A stretch of DNA of 51,524 nucleotides from contig SVGC01000027.1 of the NCBI GenBank assembly GCA_015056495.1, positions 1 through 51,524 of the forward strand, written 5' to 3'. This DNA comes from Butyrivibrio sp. Lineage in GTDB: Bacteria; Bacillota; Clostridia; Lachnospirales; Lachnospiraceae. This document shows positions 1 to 9,089 of this stretch, one piece after another (the stretch's first letter is position 1; each line of letters starts with the position of its first letter). The notes under the pieces were generated by a model. The model ran no database searches. It was not told where the DNA came from and saw only the letters and a program-made list of their open reading frames with translations. The position numbers were made by a program, and so were the translations under genes.

Positions 1-36
1 GGGAGGTTTTTTACTGTAAGCTGAAGCAGCTGTTGT

Positions 37-60
37 CCCCCTGCAGAGCAGGGGGTTTAT
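37..60 (+). terminator. Possible terminator hairpin at window edge
   Basis: An 8-bp GC-rich stem (CCCCCTGC pairing with GCAGGGGG, 3-base loop AGA) is followed by a short weak T tract (TTTATT). It could end a plus-strand gene lying to the left of the window, which would converge on the minus-strand gene that starts at 710. The T tract is poor, so it may only be a stable hairpin. Confidence 0.4.
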
Positions 61-79
61 TAAAAGATGCTACACAATG

Positions 80-108
80 AAAAAAGCGCAACCCCTTAAG
101 GTCGCGCT
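80..108 (-). terminator. Terminator of the Lys/Ala-rich gene
   Basis: Read on the minus strand, AGCGCGACC pairs with GGTTGCGCT around a short loop and is followed by TTTTTT. It lies 18 bases beyond the stop codon of the Lys/Ala-rich gene, as expected for an intrinsic terminator. Confidence 0.75.
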
Positions 109-125
109 CTGTTTCGATCACTTCA

Positions 126-710
126 TTATAATAAAAAGTCGCCGGTTTCTTTATTATTAACCACAAAGTAAACTCTGTTTTCTTCAGGTTTTACATAAAG
201 ATCTAATGTCTTGATATCTTCAAGCTTTCTGACAAGATCGTAAAGCCATACATTCTTGGCATTCTGTACCAGTGTATCGTAAGTTACGTTCTTATCGCCA
301 TACTGAAGGATAATGTTAGCCTTTGTATCGCTTGCAGCTTTTGTCTCCTGCTTTTTAGCCGGAGCTGCTTTCTTAGCTGGTGCAGCCTTTTTAGCTACAG
401 TCTTTTTAGCTGGAACTGCTTTTGTCTCTGTCTTCTTGGCTACAGGCTTTTTAGCTGGAGCTGCTTTTGTCTCTGTCTTCTTGGCTGCAGGCTTTTTAGC
501 TGGAGCTGCCTTTTTAACAGTCTCAGTCTTCTTAGCTGTTTCCTTAGCAGGTGCTGCCTTTGTCTCTGTCTTCTTGGCTGGTGCTGCCTTCTTTGCAGGT
601 GCCTTCACCTCTGTTTTTACTTCAGTTTTTGCAACAGTAGCTGCAAGAGGTGCTGCAGGTCTTTTAAGTGTTGCAACTGGTTTGTCTACTGATTTCTTGG
701 TCTCTGCCAT
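126..710 (-). CDS. Lys/Ala/Pro-rich protein with DUF6465-like C-terminal domain
   Basis: The 194-residue product has two parts. Residues 1-128 are low-complexity and strongly basic, built from imperfect repeats of AAPAKK and KKTETK, resembling the tails of eukaryotic histone H1 and bacterial Hc1/AlgP-type DNA-associated proteins. Residues 129-194 form a compact domain (from NIILQYGDKNVTYDTLV to the YVKPEENRVYFVVN segment) that I recall as DUF6465 of Lachnospiraceae; this is from memory, not a search. The start is supported by GAGGAGG eight bases upstream and by a promoter at 790-818. The gene stands alone with its own terminator. A nucleoid or RNA-binding role is inferred only from the basic tail. 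The repeats create a long open frame on the plus strand that is not a gene. Confidence 0.8.
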   Translation of the reverse strand: MAETKKSVDKPVATLKRPAAPLAATVAKTEVKTEVKAPAKKAAPAKKTETKAAPAKETAKKTETVKKAAPAKKPAAKKTETKAAPAKKPVAKKTETKAVPAKKTVAKKAAPAKKAAPAKKQETKAASDTKANIILQYGDKNVTYDTLVQNAKNVWLYDLVRKLEDIKTLDLYVKPEENRVYFVVNNKETGDFLL

Positions 711-789
711 TCCTTTTCCCTCCTCATTTTTGGAACAAATCTTTTATAAAACACTACCACGTTAAATCGACAAAACACTTATGCAATAA

Positions 790-818
790 AGTTTACCCCA
801 ACAATCAGCGCTTGTCAA
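790..818 (-). promoter_or_regulatory. Sigma-A-type promoter of the Lys/Ala-rich gene
   Basis: On the minus strand a perfect -35 box TTGACA (818-813) is separated by 17 bases from a -10-like TAAACT (795-790). The predicted transcript would start near 783, about 70 bases before the start codon at 710. Confidence 0.55.
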
Positions 819-940
819 ATATCTAAGTCCATTTTTCGTGATTATATAAGCCTTTTGCAATTTTTATCTTTTCTAAGCCAGTTGCCATAATGAATTCAAT
901 ATTATTTTTTTCCAAAATAACATTGTTTTCAAGCATTATA

Positions 941-970
941 AAAAGGAGCATGCCACTTAGACATACTCCT
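941..970 (-). terminator. Terminator downstream of uppP
   Basis: On the minus strand AGGAGTATG pairs with CATGCTCCT (one G-T pair) and is followed by TTTTATA. It starts about ten bases after the uppP stop codon. Confidence 0.7.
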
Positions 971-978
971 GTAAAATA

Positions 979-1821
979 TCAACCTATAATACCTGTTATT
1001 GTTGCGATTATCACAAGGATACCAAGAATGATCCTGTACCATCCAAATACCTTGAAATCGTTTTTGCGGATGTAACCAAGAAGGAACTTTATAACTATTA
1101 TTGATACAACAAAAGCTACCACCATTCCTACCAGCAATATAGCCATCTCCATTCCAGAGAAGCTGATTCCAAACTTTACGATCTTTAAGAGGCTTGCACC
1201 AAACATTACAGGTATAGCCAAAAAGAATGTAAACTCAGCTGCTACTGTTCTTGAAACGCCTATCAGAAGGCCTCCAAGGATAGTTGCTCCTGATCTTGAT
1301 GTTCCAGGAAAAATAGCTGCTATCAGCTGGAACACTCCAATAAGAAGTGCTGTCTTAAAATCGATCTGTGACAGTTCTGTAATCTTGGCTTCTTTTCCTT
1401 TATTATGGTTCTCAATAAGGATAAAGCCTATACCAAAGACTATAAGTGCAATAGCTACGCAGGTTCCATTGTAGAACAGTGCATCAAATACATCATCAAA
1501 TAATATTCCAACAACTGCTGCCGGAACGCATGCTACCAGGATCTTGGCCCAGAGCATCCATACATCAGGTCTGTTTACCTTGTGCTCGCTTATTGCTTTT
1601 TTGCTCAGATCAAATGGGAATATCTTGTTCCAAAACAGTATCACTACTGCGAGTATTGCTCCGAGCTGGATCACGACAAGAAACATTTCCCAGAAGTCTT
1701 CTGAGACGTTCATTTTGACAAATTCATTGAGCAGGATCATGTGTCCTGTAGAGCTGACCGGAAGCCACTCTGTAATTCCTTCTACAATACCGAATAATAT
1801 TGCTTTTATTATTTCAAGCAT
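979..1821 (-). CDS. uppP: Undecaprenyl-diphosphatase UppP (BacA)
   Basis: This 280-residue integral membrane enzyme dephosphorylates undecaprenyl pyrophosphate, recycling the lipid carrier for peptidoglycan synthesis; overexpression in other bacteria gives bacitracin resistance. Both UppP signature regions are visible: EGITEWLPVSSTGHM near the N-terminus, and FPGTSRSGATI in the second half. Several hydrophobic segments fit the multi-pass fold. The frame is open 93 bases further upstream, but that extension runs through an inverted-repeat element and reads as unrelated sequence. The ATG at 1821 has GGAGGAG a few bases before it and gives the usual family length, so it is taken as the start. 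The gene appears monocistronic. Confidence 0.95.
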   Translation of the reverse strand: MLEIIKAILFGIVEGITEWLPVSSTGHMILLNEFVKMNVSEDFWEMFLVVIQLGAILAVVILFWNKIFPFDLSKKAISEHKVNRPDVWMLWAKILVACVPAAVVGILFDDVFDALFYNGTCVAIALIVFGIGFILIENHNKGKEAKITELSQIDFKTALLIGVFQLIAAIFPGTSRSGATILGGLLIGVSRTVAAEFTFFLAIPVMFGASLLKIVKFGISFSGMEMAILLVGMVVAFVVSIIVIKFLLGYIRKNDFKVFGWYRIILGILVIIATITGIIG

Positions 1822-1850
1822 TTTCTCTCCTCCATAAAGAAAGAGCCAGT

Positions 1851-2003
1851 AGGGACGTATCAGAGTCAGTAAGTGAGTCAGTGGGGACGTATCAGTTTGA
1901 CTCATTGTGCACAATGAGTCAAACTGATACGTCCCCGGTGACTCTTTTTGTCACAGCGTGGCAAAAAATGAGTCAATCTGATACGTCCCCACTGACTCAT
2001 TTT
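1851..2003. repeat. Cluster of REP-like inverted repeats (GGGGACGTATCAG units)
   Basis: Four copies of a core GGGACGTATCAG occur between uppP and the aminotransferase gene: two in plus orientation (1852-1863, 1884-1895) and two inverted (ending about 1936 and 1990). The middle pair forms a perfect 27-bp inverted repeat (1883-1909 against 1910-1936) centred on GTGCAC, extending with two imperfect pairs to 1875-1944. The units also carry TGAGTCA-type flanks (TTTGACTCA, GACTCATT). Such dispersed GGGGACG-headed palindromes resemble REP elements mobilised by RAYT-type transposases. No transposase is present here, and whether copies occur elsewhere in the genome cannot be seen from this window. Confidence 0.8.
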
Positions 2004-2033
2004 AGTATATGATTACATTTTTTCATTAATATG

Positions 2034-3221
2034 TCAAAGATACTCGTTTGCAACGAATTCTCTGAGTCTGTCCATTGCTCTCTTGACCTTGTCAGTATCT
2101 ATGCAATATGCCATCCTGAAAAATCCAGGTGCGCCAAAGCCATCACCAGGAACAAATATCAGGTCATACTTTTTGGCTTTATTGCAGAACTCTATAGAGC
2201 TCTCTTCAAGTGCCTTAGGGAAGATGTAGAATGTTCCGCCTGGTCTCACGCAGGTAAATCCAAGTTCCATAAGGGTGTCGTAGATGATATTCATATTGGT
2301 CTCGTAGACTGAGAGGTCACTTGTAAGGTCGCACACTTCTGCAACTGCCTGCTGAATGATGGATGGCGGGCAGTTATGGCCGATACCTCTGGATATCTGC
2401 CCGCACATAGGCACGATATACTCAGCATCCTCGCATTCTGGATTAACGGCAACATAGCCGATTCTTTCTCCAGGAAGTGAGAGTGCCTTGGAGAAGGAGT
2501 AGCAGGACAATGTATGCTTGTAAAACTTTGATACATAAGGTGCATCTGCATTGTCAAAAACTATTTCTCTATATGGTTCATCAGATATCAGGAATATATT
2601 GTGTCCATATGCTTCTGATCGTTCTGCAAGAACCTTGCCAAGTCTCTCAAGAGTCTGAGTTGTATAAGCTACGCCAGATGGGTTATTTGGTGTATTTATA
2701 AGTACTGCTGCCGTCTTGTCAGTTATCATGCTCTCAAAGGCTTCAAAATTAATCTGAAAAGCCTCGGTATCAGCAGGTACTATCTTGATATCAACGCCCG
2801 TCTGCTTGATGTATGGTATATATTCTGAAAAATATGGTGCAAAGATCATGACTTCATCTGAAGGTCTGGTCACTGCTCTCAAAGCATGGGCGATCGCGCC
2901 TGCAGCTCCTGTTGTCGGGAAGATATGCTCCGGCCCGTAGTTCATGCCGAATCTTCTATTTAGGGATTCTGCAATTTTCTTTTTATATACTGGATTTCCA
3001 AGGCTTGGTGTATATCCATGGATCTCCATAGGATCCTTCTCCAAAAGCAGATGTACCATTTCATCTGTAAATTCTTTTGGTGCTGGTACAGAAGGGTTTC
3101 CAAGGCTGAAATCAAATACGTTTTCATAGCCTATTTCTTTTCCCCTAGCTGTTGCATACTCTGATAGCTCTCTTATCACAGACTTTCCGGACAGCATGTC
3201 TTTATATTCCTGATTTATCAT
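2034..3221 (-). CDS. Pyridoxal-phosphate-dependent class I/II aminotransferase (aspartate aminotransferase-like)
   Basis: The 395-residue product is a fold-type I PLP enzyme of the AspC/AlaT group, transferring amino groups between an amino acid and a 2-oxo acid in the cytoplasm. Visible landmarks are NTPNNPSG (about residues 176-183), the PLP-contacting Asp214 in SDEPY, and the Schiff-base Lys245 in SFSKALSLPGERIGY. The substrate cannot be read from sequence; aspartate, alanine or an aromatic amino acid are all possible. The ATG at 3221 is preceded by TTGGAGGA at good spacing. The gene is flanked by the mfd terminator upstream and the repeat cluster downstream, so it is probably transcribed alone. 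Confidence 0.9.
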   Translation of the reverse strand: MINQEYKDMLSGKSVIRELSEYATARGKEIGYENVFDFSLGNPSVPAPKEFTDEMVHLLLEKDPMEIHGYTPSLGNPVYKKKIAESLNRRFGMNYGPEHIFPTTGAAGAIAHALRAVTRPSDEVMIFAPYFSEYIPYIKQTGVDIKIVPADTEAFQINFEAFESMITDKTAAVLINTPNNPSGVAYTTQTLERLGKVLAERSEAYGHNIFLISDEPYREIVFDNADAPYVSKFYKHTLSCYSFSKALSLPGERIGYVAVNPECEDAEYIVPMCGQISRGIGHNCPPSIIQQAVAEVCDLTSDLSVYETNMNIIYDTLMELGFTCVRPGGTFYIFPKALEESSIEFCNKAKKYDLIFVPGDGFGAPGFFRMAYCIDTDKVKRAMDRLREFVANEYL

Positions 3222-3289
3222 ATATCCTCCAAGGCATCTTTATTGTTATAAGAAATATATAGGATGTATTTTATCACATTAAAGTGCAA

Positions 3290-3328
3290 AAGAAAATCTC
3301 TGTACATATTTGCTTATGCACAGAGATT
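3290..3328 (-). terminator. Terminator of the pth-mfd unit
   Basis: On the minus strand AATCTCTGT and ACAGAGATT pair, enclosing a further partly paired inner segment, and the stem is followed by TTCTTTT. It begins 15 bases past the mfd stop. Confidence 0.7.
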
Positions 3329-3342
3329 CCTTTTGACCCCGT

Positions 3343-6300
3343 TTATTTTTCCCTGATGCTCAGGTACTCTTCCATATCAGTTATGATGTTTTCAACCAGT
3401 GCAAGCAGTTCCTGCTCATCCTTTTCTGTTGTAGTCTGCGTCTTTTGCGGATACATATAGATAAACAGCGGATATCCTGTAGGTTTAAAGCTCATTCTGT
3501 TGCCATACTTTTTAAGGAGCTTTGGAATGTTCTTTCCATTTATTTTGGCATTTGGATTGATCTTGATCTCAACGGTTCCTTTTCCGCCTTTGATCTCAGG
3601 GATAAAGAGCTTATGTGCTCTATCTCTGATAAGTGATATCCTCAGAAGGTTGTTAACTTCTATTGGAACCTCACCAAAACGATCAATTAGCTCATCCTTC
3701 ATATCTTCGCTCTCGCCCTGATTTTCTATGCTGGCGATTCGCTTATATATCTCAAGTTTCTGCTCTTCGTTCAATATATACTGAGTAGGTATGTATGCGT
3801 CCACATCAATATCTATGCTTGTAGTAAAGTCTTCAAGCATAGCTTCTGTGCCTTCATTCTTAACCTTTTTGACTGCTTCATTGAGCATCTTGCAGTACAT
3901 ATCATATCCTACAGCCTGCATGTGACCTGACTGCTTTCTGCCAAGAAGGCTTCCGGCACCTCTTATTTCAAGGTCCCTCATGGCAATCTTGAATCCGGAA
4001 CCCAGGTCTGTGAATTCTTTGATGGCTGAAAGACGCTTCTCTGCTATTTCTTTTAGCATCTTGTTGCGCTTATACATCAGGAAAGCATAGGCTGTCCTGT
4101 TGGATCTTCCTACGCGACCTCTGAGCTGATAGAGCTGTGACAGTCCCATCTGGTCTGAATCGTGTATGATCATGGTATTTACGTTTGGTATATCAAGTCC
4201 GGTTTCAATAATGGTCGTGGATACAAGTACATCAATCTCGCCATCGATGAAATCATACATGATCTTCTCAAGTTCTTTTTCACTCATCTGTCCATGGGCA
4301 AAAGCAACATTGGCTTCCGGAACCAGCTTCTGTATCTGAGCTGCCACATCTCCGATGGTGTTGACTCTGTTGTATACGTAGTATACCTGGCCATTTCTGG
4401 AGAGCTCTCTTACAATAGCTTCTCTGACCATTTCATCATTGTATTCACATACAAAAGTCTGGATAGGCATACGATCATTTGGTGCTTCCTCAAGTACACT
4501 CATATCCCTGATTCCTACAAGGCTCATATGAAGTGTTCTTGGAATAGGAGTTGCAGTCAGGGTCAGAACATCGATGTTCTGCTTCATCTGCTTTATCTTT
4601 TCCTTGTGAGTTACTCCAAATCGTTGTTCCTCATCCACTATGAGAAGTCCAAGATCCTTATATACTACATCTTTTGACAGCAGTCTGTGAGTTCCTATCA
4701 CTATATCCACAAGACCTTTTTTCAGATCTTCTATGGTTTTTTTCTGTTCTGATGCAGTCCTAAATCTTGAAAGAAGGTCTACTCGTACCGGGAAGTCCTT
4801 CATACGCTCGTTAAAGGTGTTGTAATGCTGCTGTGCAAGAATCGTAGTGGGCACAAGCACTGCCACCTGTTTGCCATCCTGCACTGCTTTAAATGCTGCC
4901 CTTATGGCTATCTCAGTTTTGCCAAAGCCTACATCACCACACACAAGTCTGTCCATGATCCCTGAGCTCTCCATATCAGCTTTGGTAGCTTCTATAGCTG
5001 CCAGCTGATCTTCAGTCTCCTGATATGGGAAGGCTTCTTCAAATTCCTGCTGCCATACTGTATCCTTACCAAACTGGTAGCCCTTGGCTTCACGTCTCTT
5101 GGCATAGAGTTCAACAAGGTCCTGCGCAACTTCTTCAACAGCTGCCTTTACCTTGTTCTTGGTATGGCTCCAGTCGGCGCTTCCAAGCTTATTGAGCTTT
5201 GGCTTATGAGTAGTCTCATCGCTTGCACCGTTGGCATATTTCTGTATGACATCAAGTCCAGTGGCCAGCACATAGAGATTGCCGCCTCCGCCGTACTCAA
5301 TCTTGATATAGTCTTTTACAACATGGTCAGACTCTATCTTTTCAATACCTCTGTATATTCCAAGACCGTGATCTTCATGTACCACGTAGTCTCCGATCTT
5401 GAGGTCATTGAAGCTGGCGATCTTTTCGCCTTCATAGCTGTGTTTTTTGCGCTTACGCTTCTTTTTATGTTCTGTAAAAATATCACTCTCTGCCACAACA
5501 GCAAACTTAAGAGCCGGATATTCAAAGCCTTTCAGGATGCGGCCATAATAGGTCATGATCTCGCCTGGCTTTAATGTCCTTCCCGGATCTTCACTGTAAA
5601 AGGCTGAGACTGACTGATCACGGAGGTCTTCAACTATTCTTTTTGCTCTTGTTCTTGAGCCTGATAATATAAGGACTTTGTAGCCTTCTTTTACATAGCG
5701 TTTCAAGTCCTTTACCAGAGCTTCAAAACTGTTATTGTAAGGTGCGATACTTCTTGCCTGTATCTCTACTGTTTTTTCAGGGATAAACAGATTCTGGGCA
5801 TCAGGAGTCATAAGTGTGGATATCATGACTCTTCTGCCGTTTTCCATTCTGGCTATACATTCGCTTACAGAGAAAAGAAGATCCATCTGGCCTGGAAGTA
5901 TATATCCCTTCTGGGCTCTATGCATCATGCTCTCTCTAAATTCAAATTCAATAGCATCAGCATGTTCTCTGATATGCGCCGGTTCATCCAAAAAGATGCA
6001 GCTGGCGCCTCTTTGGAACAGTTCAAGGAATGTCACTGTTTCATCATAAAAATATCTGATATAGCTCTCAAGGTTAACTGTCATTCCCAGTTCAAATAGC
6101 TGTTCTCTAAGCTCTGCTATGGATTCCTTGAGTCTGTGGGCTTCTTCTGTATGAAAATCTTTTCTGAGAGTCTCGATTGTAGCATCAGCTTCTTCCTGAA
6201 TACGCTCAAAGCCTTTTTCCAACTGCTTTTCAGTCAGTATCATTTCAGAAGCAGGATATATCTCGATGGATTCCAGTTTTTCAATGGATCTCTGAGAGAG

Positions 6301-6918
6301 GATATCAAAGCTCTTAATGGCTGTTACTTCATCTCCCCAGAGTTCAATTCGGTATGGATTTTCTTCTGTAAGATCGAATACGTCTATGATGTCTCCACGG
6401 ATTGAGAATTCACCAGGTCTTTCTACCTGATACGTCTTCTCATAGCCCATTACTATGAGCTTTGAGGCTATCTCAGTTTCATCGACCTGTTTTCTCTTTT
6501 CTATCTGAAGTATGTTGTCTCTGATCACCTGAACAGGTATCTGTGGAGTCATGAGAGAGTCAAATGTGGTGATGACCGTTATAGGTCTGCCCTCTATCAG
6601 TCTGCGCATGCACCTGATGCGCTCTCTTACTATTTCATTACTGTGAACGTCAGCCTGATAGAATATAAGGTCTTTGGCAGGATAAACTGTTACATTCCTG
6701 TCATAGAACTTGTAGTCTTCATATATTTCTTTTGCCCTGAGCTCACTATAAGTAACGATGATCTTGTATTTAAAACCATCGCTGAGTCCGTTTATAATAT
6801 GGAGTTTCTGAGAATCCACACAGCCCGTTATCTGAGCTGACGCAAAAGGCTTCTCAAGATATTTGTTGATTTCTTCAAAGGCTTCAAGTTCATGAAGCGG
6901 GGCAGTTATAGCTCTCAT
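3343..6918 (-). CDS. mfd: Transcription-repair coupling factor Mfd
   Basis: Mfd is a DNA translocase that removes stalled RNA polymerase at lesions and recruits UvrA. The 1191-residue length is normal. The N-terminal third has the UvrB-like region (FYQADVHSNEIVRERI and SIRGDIIDVFDLTEENPYR). The middle has the RNA polymerase-interacting domain beginning around KIGDYVVHEDHGLGIYRGIE. The translocase follows with Walker A GDVGFGKTE, DEEQRFGV, the TATPIPRTL motif and QLRGRVGRS. The C-terminal autoinhibitory domain ends the protein. It starts 12 bases after the pth stop, the same pth-mfd order as in Bacillus, so the two are very probably cotranscribed. The ribosome-binding site before ATG 6918 is weak, consistent with translation following pth. 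Confidence 0.97.
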   Translation of the reverse strand: MRAITAPLHELEAFEEINKYLEKPFASAQITGCVDSQKLHIINGLSDGFKYKIIVTYSELRAKEIYEDYKFYDRNVTVYPAKDLIFYQADVHSNEIVRERIRCMRRLIEGRPITVITTFDSLMTPQIPVQVIRDNILQIEKRKQVDETEIASKLIVMGYEKTYQVERPGEFSIRGDIIDVFDLTEENPYRIELWGDEVTAIKSFDILSQRSIEKLESIEIYPASEMILTEKQLEKGFERIQEEADATIETLRKDFHTEEAHRLKESIAELREQLFELGMTVNLESYIRYFYDETVTFLELFQRGASCIFLDEPAHIREHADAIEFEFRESMMHRAQKGYILPGQMDLLFSVSECIARMENGRRVMISTLMTPDAQNLFIPEKTVEIQARSIAPYNNSFEALVKDLKRYVKEGYKVLILSGSRTRAKRIVEDLRDQSVSAFYSEDPGRTLKPGEIMTYYGRILKGFEYPALKFAVVAESDIFTEHKKKRKRKKHSYEGEKIASFNDLKIGDYVVHEDHGLGIYRGIEKIESDHVVKDYIKIEYGGGGNLYVLATGLDVIQKYANGASDETTHKPKLNKLGSADWSHTKNKVKAAVEEVAQDLVELYAKRREAKGYQFGKDTVWQQEFEEAFPYQETEDQLAAIEATKADMESSGIMDRLVCGDVGFGKTEIAIRAAFKAVQDGKQVAVLVPTTILAQQHYNTFNERMKDFPVRVDLLSRFRTASEQKKTIEDLKKGLVDIVIGTHRLLSKDVVYKDLGLLIVDEEQRFGVTHKEKIKQMKQNIDVLTLTATPIPRTLHMSLVGIRDMSVLEEAPNDRMPIQTFVCEYNDEMVREAIVRELSRNGQVYYVYNRVNTIGDVAAQIQKLVPEANVAFAHGQMSEKELEKIMYDFIDGEIDVLVSTTIIETGLDIPNVNTMIIHDSDQMGLSQLYQLRGRVGRSNRTAYAFLMYKRNKMLKEIAEKRLSAIKEFTDLGSGFKIAMRDLEIRGAGSLLGRKQSGHMQAVGYDMYCKMLNEAVKKVKNEGTEAMLEDFTTSIDIDVDAYIPTQYILNEEQKLEIYKRIASIENQGESEDMKDELIDRFGEVPIEVNNLLRISLIRDRAHKLFIPEIKGGKGTVEIKINPNAKINGKNIPKLLKKYGNRMSFKPTGYPLFIYMYPQKTQTTTEKDEQELLALVENIITDMEEYLSIREK

Positions 6919-6930
6919 TTTTATTCCTTT

Positions 6931-7509
6931 TTATAACTCTGCTTTTTTGCCGTTAAACTTGTTCATGGCTGAATCTGTACCATTTTCAATAATTTCTTTT
7001 ACGGCTTCTGCTGCATTTTCTATGGACAGTTCAATTAGTCTGGCATCGTCTCCGGCAAAATGTCCCAGTACATAGTCAGCAAGATCCATCTTTGGTGGCT
7101 TGTGACCAACGCCTACTCTTACTCTTGAAAACTCATCATGACCTAGGTGCGCAATGATGCTCTTAAGTCCGTTATGACCGCCCGCGCTTCCCTTTGGTCT
7201 GATCCTTAGTGCTCCTACATCAAGGTCTATGTCATCTGATATGACTATAAGCTCTGTCTTGGTATCAACCTTGAAATAATCTGCAAGTGGTCTTATACAT
7301 TCTCCACTTAAATTCATGTAGGTAAGGGGTTTTAAGAGTATTACCTTTTCTCCCGCTATTGTGCCTTTTCCATATGCTCCATTAAATTTGGTGCCTGTAA
7401 TACCTATATTATATATATCGGATAATTTATCTATTGTAGCAAATCCAACATTGTGTCTTGTTCCTATATATTTTTTCTCTGGGTTTCCCAGTCCTGCAAT
7501 TATATACAT
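6931..7509 (-). CDS. pth: Peptidyl-tRNA hydrolase
   Basis: Pth releases tRNA from prematurely dropped peptidyl-tRNA. The 192-residue length is standard. Conserved pieces are GLGNPEKKY, the catalytic-histidine segment GTRHNVGF, the PLTYMNLSG loop, VISDDIDLDVGALRIRPKGS, and GGHNGLKSI. The ATG at 7509 is preceded by AGAGG. It is the first gene of a two-gene unit with mfd, separated from the spoVG terminator upstream by about 80 bases. Confidence 0.97.
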   Translation of the reverse strand: MYIIAGLGNPEKKYIGTRHNVGFATIDKLSDIYNIGITGTKFNGAYGKGTIAGEKVILLKPLTYMNLSGECIRPLADYFKVDTKTELIVISDDIDLDVGALRIRPKGSAGGHNGLKSIIAHLGHDEFSRVRVGVGHKPPKMDLADYVLGHFAGDDARLIELSIENAAEAVKEIIENGTDSAMNKFNGKKAEL

Positions 7510-7587
7510 GTATCAAAACCTCTTCTAACGATTTAGTTCTTTGATTTTACCACAATATCATAAATTAAACTATATTAGGGCACAACA

Positions 7588-7619
7588 AAAAGGCGTACCA
7601 GTTTCCCCGATACGCCTTA
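7588..7619 (-). terminator. Terminator of the glgC-glgD-spoVG operon
   Basis: On the minus strand AAGGCGTATC pairs with GGTACGCCTT and is followed by TTTTG. It lies about 25 bases past the spoVG stop and separates that operon from pth. Confidence 0.8.
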
Positions 7620-7642
7620 TATGAAATTATCCCTATGATTTT

Positions 7643-7933
7643 TTACTCAGCTGCAGGAGCATCGTCTATAGGTGCTGGATCTGCTGCTTTGTCAAAAGCC
7701 TCGAGAATGATCTTCTGAAGTTGCTGACGCATATCAGAATTGATAGGATGTGCGATGTCTCTGTACTCGCCGTCTGCAGACTTTTTGCTAGGCATTGCGA
7801 TGAACAGTCCCTTCTCGCCTTCGATTACTTTGATATCATGAACAACAAATTCATTATCAAATGTAATTGATACTACTGCTCTCATTTTGCCCTGTTTTGC
7901 AACTTTTCTTACGCGAACATCTGTGATATTCAT
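7643..7933 (-). CDS. spoVG: SpoVG family RNA-binding regulator
   Basis: The 96-residue product starts [11 protein letters not shown] and carries the SpoVG core ([39 protein letters not shown]). SpoVG proteins bind RNA or DNA and modulate cell division, virulence factors or metabolism; they are common in non-sporulating Firmicutes. The frame extends ten codons upstream, but AGAGGGGGTTACAGC directly precedes ATG 7933, which gives the family's normal N-terminus. The C-terminal tail is short and acidic (residues 85-96). It lies 37 bases after glgD and ahead of a terminator, so it is the last gene of the glycogen operon, an association with no established reason. Confidence 0.95.
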   Translation of the reverse strand: MNITDVRVRKVAKQGKMRAVVSITFDNEFVVHDIKVIEGEKGLFIAMPSKKSADGEYRDIAHPINSDMRQQLQKIILEAFDKAADPAPIDDAPAAE

Positions 7934-7970
7934 GCTGTAACCCCCTCTGCTTATTTTAAGCATATTTTTG

Positions 7971-9089
7971 TTAGATGACGTAACGTTCGTTGTTCTCTAT
8001 CACAATCCTGATGCCATTATCCCCTTTGAAGTAAGAGTTCGCCTGGATCGTTCCACGGCTTTCAACGATGCAATTCTCGATATGAGTATTATCGCCGATA
8101 TAAACATCATTTAAGATGATAGAATTCTTGATATAGCAGTTATTTCCTATGTAGGAAGATTTGAAGATAACTGAATCTTCAACTGTTCCATTGATGATAC
8201 ATCCGCTGGATACCAGTGAATTTCTTACTGTAACACCTACGTTATATTTTGCAGGTGGAAGGTCGTGTACTTTAGTATATACATTTGGGTAATCCCAGAA
8301 GAAATACTTACGTACCTCAGGTTTTAAGAAATCCATATTGGTTCTGTAATAGTCCTCAACGGATGCTATGTTGTTCCAGTACTCTTTGATCTTGTATCCG
8401 TAGATACGCTTCATATCCTTGTATCTTACCAGGATATCTCTAACGAAATCGTATCTTTCTTCAGCCTGAGCTTTTTCAATAAGCTCGATCAGCTGTCTTC
8501 TACGGATCACATAGATACCGCAGGATATCGTGTTTGATTTAGAAACAACAGGTTTCTCCTCAAACTCTTCTATTCTGCTCTCCTCATTCATCCTGATGGT
8601 TCCAAATCTCTCTGTATCGATATCAGCACTCATATCCTTGCAGACTACTGTGATATCTGCCTGCTTATCAATGTGATACTCAAGGAGTTTATTGAAATCC
8701 ATCTTGTATACGCAGTCACCGGATGTGATGATCACATATGGTTCGTGGCAACTCTTAAGGAATTCAAGGTTCTGTGCAATGGCGTCTGCTGTTCCTCTGT
8801 ACCAGAGGTTTCCAGAAGGTTTAACTGCTGGAGTAAATACATACAGACCACCCTGTTTACGTCCGAAATCCCACCATTTTGAAGAACTTAAGTGTTCGTT
8901 CAGGCTTCCTGCATTGTACTGTGTAAATACAGCTACAGTCTGGATGTGGGAGTTTGCCATGCTACTAAGTGCAAAGTCTATACTACGATAAAAACCTGCC
9001 ACTGGCATGGCACATACTGCTCTTCTGGTTGACAGCTCACGCATTCTGCTACTGCTGCCACCTGCTAAAATTATGCCTATCGCTCTCAC
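7971..9089 (-). CDS. glgD: Glucose-1-phosphate adenylyltransferase, GlgD subunit
   Basis: GlgD is the paralogous, probably regulatory, partner of GlgC in the ADP-glucose pyrophosphorylase of Firmicutes, which commits glucose-1-phosphate to glycogen. The 372-residue chain has an N-terminal nucleotidyltransferase domain with a modified loop ([17 protein letters not shown] instead of the catalytic GGxGxRL...KP pattern), [15 protein letters not shown] and SGDCVYKMD, then a C-terminal left-handed beta-helix (residues about 280-360). The divergent loop fits a subunit with reduced catalytic activity. Translation starts at a GTG (9089) that overlaps the glgC stop by four bases (GTGA), with AGGTG upstream, indicating translational coupling. 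Confidence 0.95.
   Translation of the reverse strand: MRAIGIILAGGSSSRMRELSTRRAVCAMPVAGFYRSIDFALSSMANSHIQTVAVFTQYNAGSLNEHLSSSKWWDFGRKQGGLYVFTPAVKPSGNLWYRGTADAIAQNLEFLKSCHEPYVIITSGDCVYKMDFNKLLEYHIDKQADITVVCKDMSADIDTERFGTIRMNEESRIEEFEEKPVVSKSNTISCGIYVIRRRQLIELIEKAQAEERYDFVRDILVRYKDMKRIYGYKIKEYWNNIASVEDYYRTNMDFLKPEVRKYFFWDYPNVYTKVHDLPPAKYNVGVTVRNSLVSSGCIINGTVEDSVIFKSSYIGNNCYIKNSIILNDVYIGDNTHIENCIVESRGTIQANSYFKGDNGIRIVIENNERYVI

Noticed and set aside
313..765. 150-codon open frame on the plus strand rich in Ala, Phe and Leu
   Set aside because: It is the antisense of the AAPAKK repeats of the minus-strand gene. Its composition simply mirrors those repeats and it has no ribosome-binding site.
890..1075. 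61-codon plus-strand frame
   Set aside because: It overlaps the uppP terminator and 3' end and has no ribosome-binding site.
1822..1914. N-terminal extension of uppP
   Set aside because: It runs through the palindromic repeat element; a good ribosome-binding site and the family's normal N-terminus lie at 1821.
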